DNA of 13,530 bases from Rhizobiaceae bacterium (GCA_004299545.1 SCRB01000843.1:1-13530), one strand, 5' to 3'. Numbered from the stretch's first letter, positions 4,504-11,601 are shown. Made by a program: numbers and translations. The notes: generated by a model not told the origin, from the letters alone.

Positions 4504-5693
4504 GCGATAGCTCCTTCAGGTTCGTGGGATCCGGCGCCGCTTGCACAGCATTGATTCGCATCAACCATGAGCAGGGAATGCCCAGACGATCCTGTTGCGG
4601 TCACCGGATGCGCCTTCTTTGCTCGAATCAACGCTTCGAACCGTTCTTGAATGGTCCCTGCTGTCATATATTCGATGTCGATTCCGACCGCGAGCGCGAC
4701 GTCGCGCCGGACGTCAGCCAACAACTCCGCATCCGTCTGATTCGGTACGACGTGCGGCCATCCCGGGCTGTACAGCAGGTGCCGCGGGATGCGCGCTTCG
4801 GCCCCCTGTCGCGCGATCGCTGCAACTTTTGCCGCGGCGACCCGCTCTCGCATCTCCGGAAACAGAAGTTGCGGTGCGACATCCGCAAGCCAGCGGTTAC
4901 CCTGAAAAGCGAACGTTGACTCACACTCGAGTGTGACCATCTGACGGTAGAGACCGGCATTGTCCATGCACGTCGACGCCGCCAGCATGTCAGCCTCAGA
5001 ACTCATGATGCAGTACGCGCACGAGACACGAGATGTCCCGTAGATGGTGTAGGCCTCGTGCAAAGCCAGGTTATGACGTTTGACAATGGCCATCACGTCG
5101 GCGGCCTTCCACTCGATGATCGGATTCCAGGAGAAACCCGGCGCCTTCTTACGTTCCAGCTTTGCCATCGGTGCCGACACCGGCATGCGCTGACGCGCGG
5201 CACTTTCCTCGCGCCGCACACCGGTCGCACTCACAATCGGCAAACCCGGGAAGCGCTTGCGCAACGTGCTCGATATGGGCGCAGATTTCAGCTCTGAGGT
5301 ACAGAAGCGCATGGAAGGAGTGCTCCACGGCAGCACTAGCTTGACGCACTCAAGGTGCCGGTAACGGCCGAGATTCGCGGCCCACCGGCCCTGCCAGCGA
5401 GCCAGCATGTCGCCGGCTGCGCGCCGCGCGATCAGCAGTTCGTAGTTGAGATACGCGGCGAGACGCTCGCAGACCGGCAGACTGTCGCGCCATTCGACGC
5501 GACCGAGGTCCGCGTGGATCAGTACACGCGGGCCCGTATGTCCGATGTCGTTCAGGTATTCGTGCGTCGCCAGCGCGCAGGCCTGGCTATCACGGCCACC
5601 CGACACGCCGATCGCGCACACGGCGCCGGCGGCGAGAAGCGCATCGATTTCGGGAGTTTGGGCGACACGAGGCTGGATCGAAGCTGGCATCAT
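4500..5693 (-). CDS. PP-loop ATPase of the PAPS reductase / DndC type
   Basis: 397 residues. SGGRDS (31-36) is the PP-loop that binds ATP pyrophosphate. RFCTSELK (129-136), SATGVRREES (156-165), the WNPIIEWKAADV block (189-200) and SRVSCAYCIMSS (221-232) are characteristic of the phosphoadenosine-phosphosulfate reductase superfamily. Cys131, Cys225 and Cys228 could hold an iron-sulfur cluster, as in the DNA phosphorothioation enzyme DndC. Relatives adenylate a substrate for sulfur transfer, reduce PAPS, or modify nucleic acids. The PAPS-reductase hallmark C-terminal ECGLH-type motif is absent, so assimilatory sulfate reduction is unlikely. Residues 280-397 carry no recognised domain. No dndB/D/E partner is present. 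ATG 5693 (or 5690) has a poor ribosome site and lies right below an inverted repeat (5700-5725). Confidence 0.85.
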   Translation of the reverse strand: MMPASIQPRVAQTPEIDALLAAGAVCAIGVSGGRDSQACALATHEYLNDIGHTGPRVLIHADLGRVEWRDSLPVCERLAAYLNYELLIARRAAGDMLARWQGRWAANLGRYRHLECVKLVLPWSTPSMRFCTSELKSAPISSTLRKRFPGLPIVSATGVRREESAARQRMPVSAPMAKLERKKAPGFSWNPIIEWKAADVMAIVKRHNLALHEAYTIYGTSRVSCAYCIMSSEADMLAASTCMDNAGLYRQMVTLECESTFAFQGNRWLADVAPQLLFPEMRERVAAAKVAAIARQGAEARIPRHLLYSPGWPHVVPNQTDAELLADVRRDVALAVGIDIEYMTAGTIQERFEALIRAKKAHPVTATGSSGHSLLMVDANQCCASGAGSHEPEGAIA

Positions 5694-5699
5694 GGAGTC

Positions 5700-5725
5700 G
5701 TTTCAGAAATGGCCAAATCTGAAAC
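5700..5725. promoter_or_regulatory. Inverted repeat just ahead of the PP-loop ATPase gene
   Basis: GTTTCAGA and TCTGAAAC: perfect 8-base arms separated by 10 bases whose centre is TGGCCA. It ends 7 bases from the ATG at 5693. On DNA it has the size of a repressor site; on mRNA it would form a hairpin beside the start codon, where no Shine-Dalgarno is visible. The 145-base gap to the upstream gene allows for a promoter, with TAGAAT as the only clear -10-like box. Confidence 0.5.
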
Positions 5726-5838
5726 AAGGATGCCTGTAACTCGTGCTTATTCTAGTGGGGAAGATCGGCGACCGCCGCGCAAAGTGCCATTGCTCGCGAC
5801 GCTGGCTTTCGCGACTAGCTCGGTCACCTGACGATTGT

Positions 5839-6255
5839 TCAGAGGCCCGAACGGCGCATCATCACTCGCTCGGCCACCCGCGAAAATGCGGCACGATGTT
5901 CGTATGCGGACATCCACAGATCGCTTTCCCGTCGACGTCGATTTACGATGCCGATCCACGCATCTGATGCGCGGTCGTATTCCGCCCAGAAGGTGCGCAG
6001 TCCGCTGACCTCGCCGAGCGGCTCCGCGACCAGATACGGGGCTTTCTGATCAACGTTCGGCAAAGGGATTCCTGTGCTGAACTCAGACTTCGTGTCGTCT
6101 GGGCCAACATAGATACCGCCTTCATAGGCGACCTCAGGCGATAAGCCCAAGACGCGACGGTACACGTCCGCCTCTCGCGCTCGCGACGACAAACGGAACT
6201 TGACGTCGAGAAACCGGATGAGTGATCGAAGCAGCGCTTTCGGTGTTTTCATCAT
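5839..6255 (-). CDS. Hypothetical protein, 138 aa
   Basis: Not recognised. ATG 6255 follows AAGGG with 8-nt spacing; that ribosome site sits on the stop of the M41-like gene, so both are in one transcript. The basic N-terminus (KTPKALLRSLIRFLDVKFRLSSRAR) may be an amphipathic helix. The middle contains AYEGGIYVGPDDTKSEFSTGIPLP and TFWAEYDRASDAWIGIVNRRR, typical of a compact alpha/beta soluble protein. The C-terminus is basic. No Cys or catalytic pattern. Confidence 0.75.
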   Translation of the reverse strand: MMKTPKALLRSLIRFLDVKFRLSSRAREADVYRRVLGLSPEVAYEGGIYVGPDDTKSEFSTGIPLPNVDQKAPYLVAEPLGEVSGLRTFWAEYDRASDAWIGIVNRRRRESDLWMSAYEHRAAFSRVAERVMMRRSGL

Positions 6256-6267
6256 CGACCGGCCCTT

Positions 6268-7344
6268 TCACGCGCTCTTCAGCGGAGTGATCCGACCGAT
6301 GAACTTCACTCGCGTCAGATACGGCGAGACCTGATCGGCCTTCATTGTCGCGTCTCGCGCGAGCTGCTGCGCGAATTCATCCAGCAATTCGTGGTTCGCC
6401 GTAAAGAACGCTGCAAGCTCGCCGTCCTGTTCATCCCGGAGCGCTTTCAATACCTGCCTGTTGTGAGCGACCTGGGCCTCTCCCTCAGGGTTCTGGAAGT
6501 ATGTCTCGCTTCCCAGACCGCCGCCGAGGTATCGGGTTGCGATGCGCATCCAATCCTCGTTGTCGCTCTGACCGCCCAGCGAACGTTCCCCGAAAATTTC
6601 CTTCTCGGCGCAGATGCCGGCGCGGTAGACCATCATCCGCAGATAGGCCACGGACTCGGTCGTCTTTAGATCCACGGCGGCATGCCGCACGTACCCGGCA
6701 AATACGTCGCTCGGCGCCAGCGTCGTCATGACTGACACCTCGAAGTCGCCTGGCAATTCCGGAAGTACTGCGTAGATCAGTGCATGCCCTGCTTCGTGAA
6801 CGCTCGCACTTCGGATATCTTCGATCGGTACTGGCACGCGACGCGGAGCAAGTTGCGCTGCTGCAGACGCCCATCCGATGCTGTAAAGAGACCTCGTCGA
6901 CGTAGGACGGGCCGTAGCAAAGAACACTGCAGCCAATCCCAAAATGGCGAAAACGACTCCGACTGCTGAGCGGGGCGACGCCAGCGTCATGTCGATCAGG
7001 GAGTCAATCTGCGGCCCAAACATGCGGATGCATCCGAGCAGGAAGAACAGAGCGCAGATCCGTTCCACAAAACGTGCCGCAAAACTCCAGGCGTTCGCAT
7101 CCCGGCCGTCGCGCACAAGGCTGAAGATCACCCACTGCGTGATCCAGAGCGCGCCAATCGCCATCGTCCATTGATGGACCGTCAGAGCAGACGGCGAAAG
7201 GCTGTCGGTCGCCGGTGCGATGAGGCTCAAAAGCCCGGCCATGACGATCTGGAGGACGGTCAGGATGTCACCCAGTTTCCCTTCTTCCTGCCAGCATTGC
7301 ACCCGCTCGTGCAGCGCTCGCAGCTTCTCGACCACCTTTTTCAT
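6268..7344 (-). CDS. Membrane protein with M41 (FtsH-type) protease domain, no AAA+ ATPase
   Basis: 358 residues from ATG 7344. Four hydrophobic helices occupy about residues 27-44, 60-77, 92-110 and 125-145. Then ASVHEAGHALIYAVLP carries HEAGH (183-187), the zinc motif of FtsH peptidases. GICAEKEIFGERSLGG followed by SDNEDWMRIATRYL corresponds to the FtsH region (AEEIIFG...G.s.D...AT) that supplies the third ligand, here Asp261. FtsH is a membrane AAA+ protease that unfolds substrates with ATP. Here no Walker A/B or SRH segment exists, so the enzyme must act without unfolding, use a partner ATPase, or be regulatory. The TLAPSDVFAGYV strand matches the FtsH peptidase beta-hairpin. An in-frame ATG at 7377 lacks a ribosome site; at 7344 GGGA lies 8 nt ahead. 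The next gene follows after 12 bases. Confidence 0.85.
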   Translation of the reverse strand: MKKVVEKLRALHERVQCWQEEGKLGDILTVLQIVMAGLLSLIAPATDSLSPSALTVHQWTMAIGALWITQWVIFSLVRDGRDANAWSFAARFVERICALFFLLGCIRMFGPQIDSLIDMTLASPRSAVGVVFAILGLAAVFFATARPTSTRSLYSIGWASAAAQLAPRRVPVPIEDIRSASVHEAGHALIYAVLPELPGDFEVSVMTTLAPSDVFAGYVRHAAVDLKTTESVAYLRMMVYRAGICAEKEIFGERSLGGQSDNEDWMRIATRYLGGGLGSETYFQNPEGEAQVAHNRQVLKALRDEQDGELAAFFTANHELLDEFAQQLARDATMKADQVSPYLTRVKFIGRITPLKSA

Positions 7345-7462
7345 TCTCACATTCCCAGCTGTTGGGCTGATCGACATCGTCGACCAGCGAGATCTTGTTT
7401 ACCTGTTCGAAGTCCAGAAGGTTCTGTCAGCCTGACTCGCGCCGGCCGCGGTGTCTCGCGCG

Positions 7463-7876
7463 TCAGTTCACTTCCGCTGTCTTCGTCGTGTAGTCGAACC
7501 GCCACGAGAAATATCCGTCGTACTGTCGTTCGTACTCACGCACCTCAATTAGTTGGAGGTCCGGAATGTTCGTCCAGTCCCTCAGAAAAGCCTCCATCTG
7601 TTTCGGCTTCGCTCCACGCGGCCACCATGCAACATGAGTACCGGGAAAATGTTGTTGCAGCAGTTCGACGCATCGGTCCCATGCTTCCGGCGGGAGCTTC
7701 GGGAGTTGATCGAAGTAAACGGTCCCGTTTGCTTCCCCCGGTCCTTGGAACATCACCTTGCCGGTGTCCCGCACAATTTCTGGCTTCTTCTCAGCGCGTT
7801 GAGATTTCCGGTAAATGGCGAAATATATCGCTCCAGCTAGTGCGACCGAAACACCGATGAACATTGAAGTGCCCAT
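7463..7876 (-). CDS. Membrane-anchored hypothetical protein, 137 aa
   Basis: One N-terminal helix (FIGVSVALAGAIYFAIY, residues 6-22) followed by KSQRAEKKPE, so the rest probably stays in the cytoplasm. The soluble part (residues 30-137) contains KLPPEAWDRCVELLQQHFPG and a WRFDYTTKTAEVN end; the family is not known. ATG 7876 has AAGGA at 5 nt. A 118-base gap separates it from the M41-like gene. In that gap a frame lacking a start codon (reading LDFEQVNKISLVDDVDQ) looks coding-like and may be a relic. Confidence 0.75.
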   Translation of the reverse strand: MGTSMFIGVSVALAGAIYFAIYRKSQRAEKKPEIVRDTGKVMFQGPGEANGTVYFDQLPKLPPEAWDRCVELLQQHFPGTHVAWWPRGAKPKQMEAFLRDWTNIPDLQLIEVREYERQYDGYFSWRFDYTTKTAEVN

Positions 7877-8009
7877 TGCTTTCCTTTTTTACGCGACCCC
7901 ATGCCCGCATTAACAATGCTTATCGACTATGCACGCCCCGACTTGATGGTGGACGTTCGCTGTAACGGGAGCGGATTATCTCACCGCCACATCCTCCCTG
8001 CTTTCGGCC

Positions 8010-8306
8010 TTATCGCTTTTCACTCGTACCTTGTCCCTGACCTTTCAACGGCTGCATGCCGGAGAATTTCAGAAGAGAATGGTCCACCGCCAAAGCCAGC
8101 GGAGTGAGTCCGTACAGCACCGCAACACACGCGATGCCAGTGCAGGCGACTGCGACGTACCGGCCATCATCCAGCAGCGGCAGGATGGTCCGCATCCCGA
8201 TAATCAGGAAGCCACCAGCGCCCAATATCGCTGCGCCGAGCGCGATAAGCTTACAGACCAAACGTACAAACCACTCGCCGAGCTGCATTTCAACGTTCTC
8301 ACTCAT
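8010..8306 (-). CDS. Small membrane protein, two predicted helices, 98 aa
   Basis: Helices at about 15-38 and 50-72, with an Asp-rich short loop between (LLDDGRY) and a basic C-terminal tail (KGQGQGTSEKR). ATG 8306 has GGAG at 5 nt. It starts 13 bases after the exported-protein gene upstream, so they are co-transcribed. No family recognised. The 133 bases after it hold a small palindrome (GCATT-AAC-AATGC, 7906-7918) and no gene. Confidence 0.72.
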   Translation of the reverse strand: MSENVEMQLGEWFVRLVCKLIALGAAILGAGGFLIIGMRTILPLLDDGRYVAVACTGIACVAVLYGLTPLALAVDHSLLKFSGMQPLKGQGQGTSEKR

Positions 8307-8319
8307 TGCCGCTCCGTTC

Positions 8320-8838
8320 TCAGTCGATCTCGGCTGGCGTCGTCTTGATCAGCTGCAATGCTGAAGCGAGGTCCGGGGTCATTTGCTTGCTCGCGGCAGT
8401 TACCCGTACGCGGAGAACCCCATCTTGCGGAACCAGAGGGATTGCCACCTCGCCGCCTTGAGATTTGCTCGCAAAGCCCGGCCCCTGGTCTGGAAGGGAA
8501 AGAGTCTCACCTGCGACCACAAAACCGCTCTCGCTGACGTTGCGGACATCAAGACTGAGCTGCTTCGCAGCATCGGGTTCGCAGGCATTGCGCATTACCC
8601 AATGAAGAGAGAACGGATCGACTTGCGACACAGGCCGCTCTACCGCGTGCCCGTCTGCATCGAGCGGCACGAGCAGTGACGCATGATGAGCCTCGACCAC
8701 GCGGCCATCGCGGCACGCGATCGACAGTTCGATTTTGAACCTCTCCACTGCCACCGGATCGGCCGCCGTCGCCGCGACCGTCGAGCTCGCCAGCGCGATT
8801 AGCAAAGCTACCTTCTTCATCTCGATGCCCGCCTTCAC
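8320..8838 (-). CDS. Exported hypothetical protein, 172 aa
   Basis: A Sec signal peptide is clear: MKKVALLIALASSTVAATAADP, with a likely cut after ATA or TAA. The start is either GTG 8838 (GAGG at 7 nt) or ATG 8820, which gives the more compact signal peptide. The mature part is beta-rich (ERFKIELSIACRD, LSLDVRNVSESGFVVAGETLSLPDQ) and has two Cys, which may pair in the periplasm. No catalytic motif or lipobox. Unrecognised family. Confidence 0.8.
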   Translation of the reverse strand: MKAGIEMKKVALLIALASSTVAATAADPVAVERFKIELSIACRDGRVVEAHHASLLVPLDADGHAVERPVSQVDPFSLHWVMRNACEPDAAKQLSLDVRNVSESGFVVAGETLSLPDQGPGFASKSQGGEVAIPLVPQDGVLRVRVTAASKQMTPDLASALQLIKTTPAEID

Positions 8839-8854
8839 GTTATGTCCTCGCGTT

Positions 8855-8911
8855 ATTCCCCGGGCAATGACTCATGCCGGGAATGACCTTCTCTTGAGCG
8901 GCATACCGCTC
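8855..8911. repeat. Two hairpins between the exported-protein genes
   Basis: GAGCGG-CATA-CCGCTC at 8896-8911 is a perfect 6-bp stem with a tetraloop. A second, bulged stem (ATTCCCCGGGCA with TGCCGGGAAT) spans 8855-8884. Neither has a T-run on the minus strand. In a polycistronic leftward mRNA they could mark a processing or decay boundary between two genes that need different expression levels. Confidence 0.4.
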
Positions 8912-8924
8912 GATATTTGCGTGC

Positions 8925-9218
8925 TCAGTTGATCGGGACAACTTTGCCGCCTTCGATACGACACTGCACGACCGTTCCGTCAGGATTGGTCGTCTTGCCA
9001 TTCTTCTGGCAAAGGTGACTGGCAGTGGGATCTGAGGCGAGCTTCCATACGTTCTTCGGATCAGCGTCGACGCACATCACCAGTGCGCCGTCCTTCGTTT
9101 TCGCCACGGCGTTCAGATTGCGGCAGGCGTGGCCTTCGACCGCGACGCTCGCGGCGTCTGCCGCCATCGCACCGGTCGCAGCGCTCGCGATCGCGAGTAC
9201 AAAAAGCAGTTTCTTCAT
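8925..9218 (-). CDS. Small exported protein with four cysteines, 97 aa
   Basis: Signal peptide MKKLLFVLAIASAATGAMA with cleavage after AMA (residue 19). The mature part of about 78 residues has four cysteines (HACRN, VMCVD, HLCQK, VQCRI), fitting two disulfides in the periplasm or outside. DGALVMCV and PDGTVVQCR form a repeated pattern (G-x-V-x-C), suggesting a duplicated beta-hairpin unit. ATG 9218 has AAGGA at 9 nt and overlaps the upstream stop (ATGA). Unrecognised. Confidence 0.8.
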   Translation of the reverse strand: MKKLLFVLAIASAATGAMAADAASVAVEGHACRNLNAVAKTKDGALVMCVDADPKNVWKLASDPTASHLCQKNGKTTNPDGTVVQCRIEGGKVVPIN

Positions 9219-9427
9219 GGTGTCATTTCCTTGTCACTACTGCGTTGACGAAACGCCGTCAGCGCTATTAGCAGAATCGTCAAGCAACCCCAGCGGACGC
9301 CGAACCAGACCGCAGCACCTGCGCCTAACGATAGCAATACTACGGGGATTGCCGTCAGGCCGAGAACGACGAACACAACGCAGTCTTTCCATCGCGGCAG
9401 ACGTTCGGCTTTCACGCGTGCATTCAT
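9215..9427 (-). CDS. Small membrane protein, two predicted helices, 70 aa
   Basis: Basic N-terminus (NARVKAERLPRWK), then hydrophobic residues from about 17 to 58 broken near GVRWG, and a charged tail. Its stop overlaps the start of the next gene by four bases (ATGA), showing translational coupling. ATG 9427 is chosen; ATG 9439 is in frame but has only A residues ahead. Unrecognised; size and charge would also fit a holin-like or accessory membrane peptide, which cannot be tested here. Confidence 0.65.
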   Translation of the reverse strand: MNARVKAERLPRWKDCVVFVVLGLTAIPVVLLSLGAGAAVWFGVRWGCLTILLIALTAFRQRSSDKEMTP

Positions 9428-9448
9428 GTCCCGTTCCATTTTTTAGTG

Positions 9449-9913
9449 TCAGTTCTGCGAGCCGACGGGCTTCTTTACCAGGAGCGCCACGGTCCCCGGA
9501 TCGGCATCCCGTGCCGGGCCATCGTCCAAATGCGACGCCGAAAGCGACCATTGACCGTCTGCGCCGACATACTGTCCGTGCGCGTTCAAGTAGCCCCCAT
9601 CGGCTCCGAGCATCATCGCCACGCGCCGCCCGGCTTCTTCGGACTGGTGTTGACCGGCAAGAAAGAGAATCTGATATCCGGTAGCGTCTGCCAGCCGTAG
9701 ACCGAGGCCAGTGCGCTCGCCGTCAGCAGGGTAGCCATGACCGCGTTCGCCAACGTCGGCAGACCCGCGAATATCGCAATACTGTGCCTCCACGCCATCG
9801 AGCATCATCGACGGCCTACGGCACAGCGGGGCGTGAAAGAGCACCGAACCGACGACCACGCCAAAGGCCAGGCCGGCGATCCAAGGTGCAGCTTTGCGAG
9901 TCTTGATTTTCAT
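9449..9913 (-). CDS. Membrane-anchored or exported hypothetical protein, 154 aa
   Basis: Basic start (MKIKTRKAA) then a helix PWIAGLAFGVVVGSVLF at residues 10-26, followed by an extracytoplasmic part with two Cys near the membrane (PLCRRP, QYCDIR). The region DATGYQILFLAGQHQSEEAGRRVAMMLGADGGYL and the tail are compact alpha/beta. ATG 9913 has GGA at suitable distance; TTG 9931 and ATG 9922 are in-frame alternatives. Spaced 33 bases after the upstream small gene. Unrecognised. Confidence 0.7.
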   Translation of the reverse strand: MKIKTRKAAPWIAGLAFGVVVGSVLFHAPLCRRPSMMLDGVEAQYCDIRGSADVGERGHGYPADGERTGLGLRLADATGYQILFLAGQHQSEEAGRRVAMMLGADGGYLNAHGQYVGADGQWSLSASHLDDGPARDADPGTVALLVKKPVGSQN

Positions 9914-9946
9914 CTTTTCCATCCGGATCAAGTTCCCGTGGGGCGG

Positions 9947-10123
9947 TTAGGCTTCGACCTGGACGATTTCGATGTCGTAACTAACCAGCCAATCCACTCC
10001 GGCCTCTCCTTCATCATCGGTACAGTTATCGAGCTGGTGGCGCAATGCCTCTTCCAGCTCAGCAACGGTGTCGGCTCCCATTTCGGCCATTTCGTCGGCC
10101 GTCACTTCCACTTTGATTTTCAT
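9947..10123 (-). CDS. Small acidic protein, 58 aa
   Basis: Starts MKIKVEVTADEM. GGAG lies 8 nt ahead of ATG 10123, which is much better than the farther upstream starts overlapping the previous gene. Very acidic (TVAELEEALRHQL, CTDDEGEAG), with an N- and C-terminal beta strand (IKVEVTA, SYDIEIVQVEA) around a helix, an alpha/beta mini-fold. Several phage and plasmid small proteins look like this; no family is recognised and no function is claimed. Confidence 0.7.
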   Translation of the reverse strand: MKIKVEVTADEMAEMGADTVAELEEALRHQLDNCTDDEGEAGVDWLVSYDIEIVQVEA

Positions 10124-10158
10124 CCCGCTATCTCCATCGCTTCCAGCGAAAGTTGGCT

Positions 10159-10569
10159 TCAGTTCTCGCAGGTGCTTCGGCACGCCTCGCACCACATTGT
10201 CGGGTCCGGCAAATGCGCACGTGCGGCGGCTAGCGTTGCGTGATTCACGCACGATCCGTGTGCCTCACAAACCGTGCTCCAACGGCCCGCCTCCGCATCC
10301 ATTCCCGCCTGCTCGGCCTGGTACAGTCCGACAAGCGCGCCCGTGATCCGACTACGTTGCTGAACGACACAACCGAGCAGACCGTTGAAGGCATACTCGC
10401 GTGGGCCGAATGCATACGCTCTCAGATCTTCAACGCTGACGCCTGCCGCCGCCGCTGCTCGCGCGACAGCAGCCTGAAGGTCCATCTGTCTGTCCGGCGG
10501 CGCTGTATCCACGGCCCGCAGCATCTTCTGCAGCGCGCGGCGCGGACTGGATTCGACCGACGTACGCAT
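10159..10569 (-). CDS. Hypothetical protein with C-terminal Cys/His cluster, 136 aa
   Basis: The helical N-terminal two-thirds (RRALQKMLRAVDTAPP, LQAAVARAAAAAGVSVEDLRAYAF) is followed by a Cys/His-rich end: VCEAHGSCVNH about residue 100, then WCEACRSTC near the C-terminus. CEAH plus CEAC could hold a zinc ion. ATG 10569 has GGAAGG at 8 nt, overlapping the upstream stop. It was not matched to a family. Confidence 0.74.
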   Translation of the reverse strand: MRTSVESSPRRALQKMLRAVDTAPPDRQMDLQAAVARAAAAAGVSVEDLRAYAFGPREYAFNGLLGCVVQQRSRITGALVGLYQAEQAGMDAEAGRWSTVCEAHGSCVNHATLAAARAHLPDPTMWCEACRSTCEN

Positions 10570-10582
10570 GGTCGCGCCCTTC

Positions 10583-10771
10583 CTATCGGATCAGATTGCT
10601 TTTAACGCCATCGTCCCACGCCTGCAGCGCAGCCGACCTTGTTCGCATCGGAGTTGCGCTCACACGCCCCGGAAAGTGGGACTTCTCGCAATACGCCGTC
10701 CAATACGTGGGGCCGTTCGTCACAGCGGGTTGGTCACCACATCTCGGACAGGGTTCGTGCACCGGATCCAT
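10583..10771 (-). CDS. Lar-like zinc-ribbon protein, 62 aa
   Basis: MDPVHEPCPRCGD opens with C-P-x-C-G, a third Cys follows in YWTAYCEKS, and the end reads SAALQAWDDG. This is the plan of the restriction-alleviation (Lar family) zinc ribbons of phages and plasmids, which have PCPFCG, a second Cys-x-x-C, and EAIxxWN. Here the second pair is reduced to one Cys (CEKSHF, with His possibly replacing the fourth ligand). Lar of prophage Rac reduces type I restriction; whether this one does is unknown. ATG 10771 with GGAAG ahead is preferred over an in-frame start at 10813 that overlaps the upstream gene. Confidence 0.62.
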   Translation of the reverse strand: MDPVHEPCPRCGDQPAVTNGPTYWTAYCEKSHFPGRVSATPMRTRSAALQAWDDGVKSNLIR

Positions 10772-10784
10772 CGTCGCGCTTCCT

Positions 10785-11255
10785 TCACTTTGCCGGAGCG
10801 ACGTAGTCCCCATTGGGGCGCTTGACGATCGTCGCGGGCATTCCAGCCTGTTCGCGACGCTCGACAGTCCACGTTTCCATCACCGGCTCTCCGCCAGTCA
10901 GAAGCTGAACCCGCACAGTGGTCGTGCCCGGTTTGACCACGACGCAACCGGTGAACGGCCTGATTCCATCGTCCGGGCGGCCCCCGATCCAATAGTCTTT
11001 CCACGGCCGCGGATCTTCGGGGCATGGGTCGAAGCCCAGAATCGGTACTGCATGGCCATCGATCTGCACCTTGTACCCCGGTCGAAGCACGAGGTCCGGG
11101 TTTTCCATGCCAGATTGGTCCATGTAGTAGCGCGCCAGATCACGGACATACGGGAAAGCGATGACCGATGCCACGATAAGGCCGGTCACCCCAACTGCCG
11201 TGTAGCGTGCACGACGCTCGAGTTTCCCCAGCGCCGAAGTGATTGCATTTGCCAT
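10785..11255 (-). CDS. Membrane-anchored hypothetical protein, 156 aa
   Basis: One helix at about 20-36 (AVGVTGLIVASVIAFPY) after a basic N-terminus (KLERRARY). The rest, residues 40-156, is likely periplasmic and beta-rich (DLVLRPGYKVQIDGHAV, FTGCVVVKPGTTTVRVQLLTGG, METWTVERRE) with two Cys (FDPCPED and TGCVV) that could pair. ATG 11255 has AGAG ahead. Unrecognised family. Confidence 0.76.
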   Translation of the reverse strand: MANAITSALGKLERRARYTAVGVTGLIVASVIAFPYVRDLARYYMDQSGMENPDLVLRPGYKVQIDGHAVPILGFDPCPEDPRPWKDYWIGGRPDDGIRPFTGCVVVKPGTTTVRVQLLTGGEPVMETWTVERREQAGMPATIVKRPNGDYVAPAK

Positions 11256-11319
11256 GTGGCTCTTTTCTCTATTTCATCAGGTGGCGAGCGTCCAACGTCT
11301 TGGCTCCCCAAACGCAGGG

Positions 11320-11553
11320 CTACTTGCTCCGCGCCGCCGCATAAATTTCAGGCATGTCGATCTCGCCCGCGACAATCGCTTGCAGCACATCGTCGGAGAA
11401 AGCCTTGACGACACCGAGCTTGCGCGCCTTGAGCTCGACCGCTGCAGCTTCGCGCCACTGCTCGTCGTCGGTCAGGTCGGGCTCTAGGTCGGGATGAGTC
11501 GACACGTAGCCGGCCATCACGTTCTTTGCTTCGCTCCGGATATTTCTCGGCAT
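11320..11553 (-). CDS. Small hypothetical protein, 77 aa
   Basis: Starts MPRNIRSEAKNVMAGYV after a strong CAGGAG ribosome site 7 nt ahead. The middle is acidic (DLEPDLTDDEQWREAAA), and the last third is helical (FSDDVLQAIVAGEIDMPEIYAAAR), a pattern common in small plasmid and phage proteins. Its own promoter (11573-11601) has an inverted repeat over the spacer and -35, so it starts a regulated sub-operon. Role unknown. Confidence 0.7.
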   Translation of the reverse strand: MPRNIRSEAKNVMAGYVSTHPDLEPDLTDDEQWREAAAVELKARKLGVVKAFSDDVLQAIVAGEIDMPEIYAAARSK

Positions 11554-11572
11554 TTCTCAGCTCCTGTCTGGG

Positions 11573-11601
11573 ACTATCGGCACACGTTCAGATTGTGCCA
11601 A
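11573..11601 (-). promoter_or_regulatory. Sigma70-like promoter overlapped by an inverted repeat
   Basis: Minus-strand TTGGCA (11596-11601; 5/6), 17-nt spacer, GATAGT (11573-11578; 4/6). Predicted start near 11566, so the leader of the 77-residue gene is about 13 nt and carries the CAGGAG site. GGCACA (11579-11584) and TGTGCC (11594-11599) form an inverted repeat inside the promoter, spacing 9, a position expected of a repressor operator. Confidence 0.55.

Noticed and set aside
7171..7860. Rightward open frame of 229 codons
   Set aside because: Mirror of the M41-like and 137-aa genes; arginine/serine-rich shadow.
9025..9684. Rightward open frame of 219 codons
   Set aside because: Opposite three leftward genes with signal peptide, membrane segments and coupled starts; shadow of GC-rich codons.
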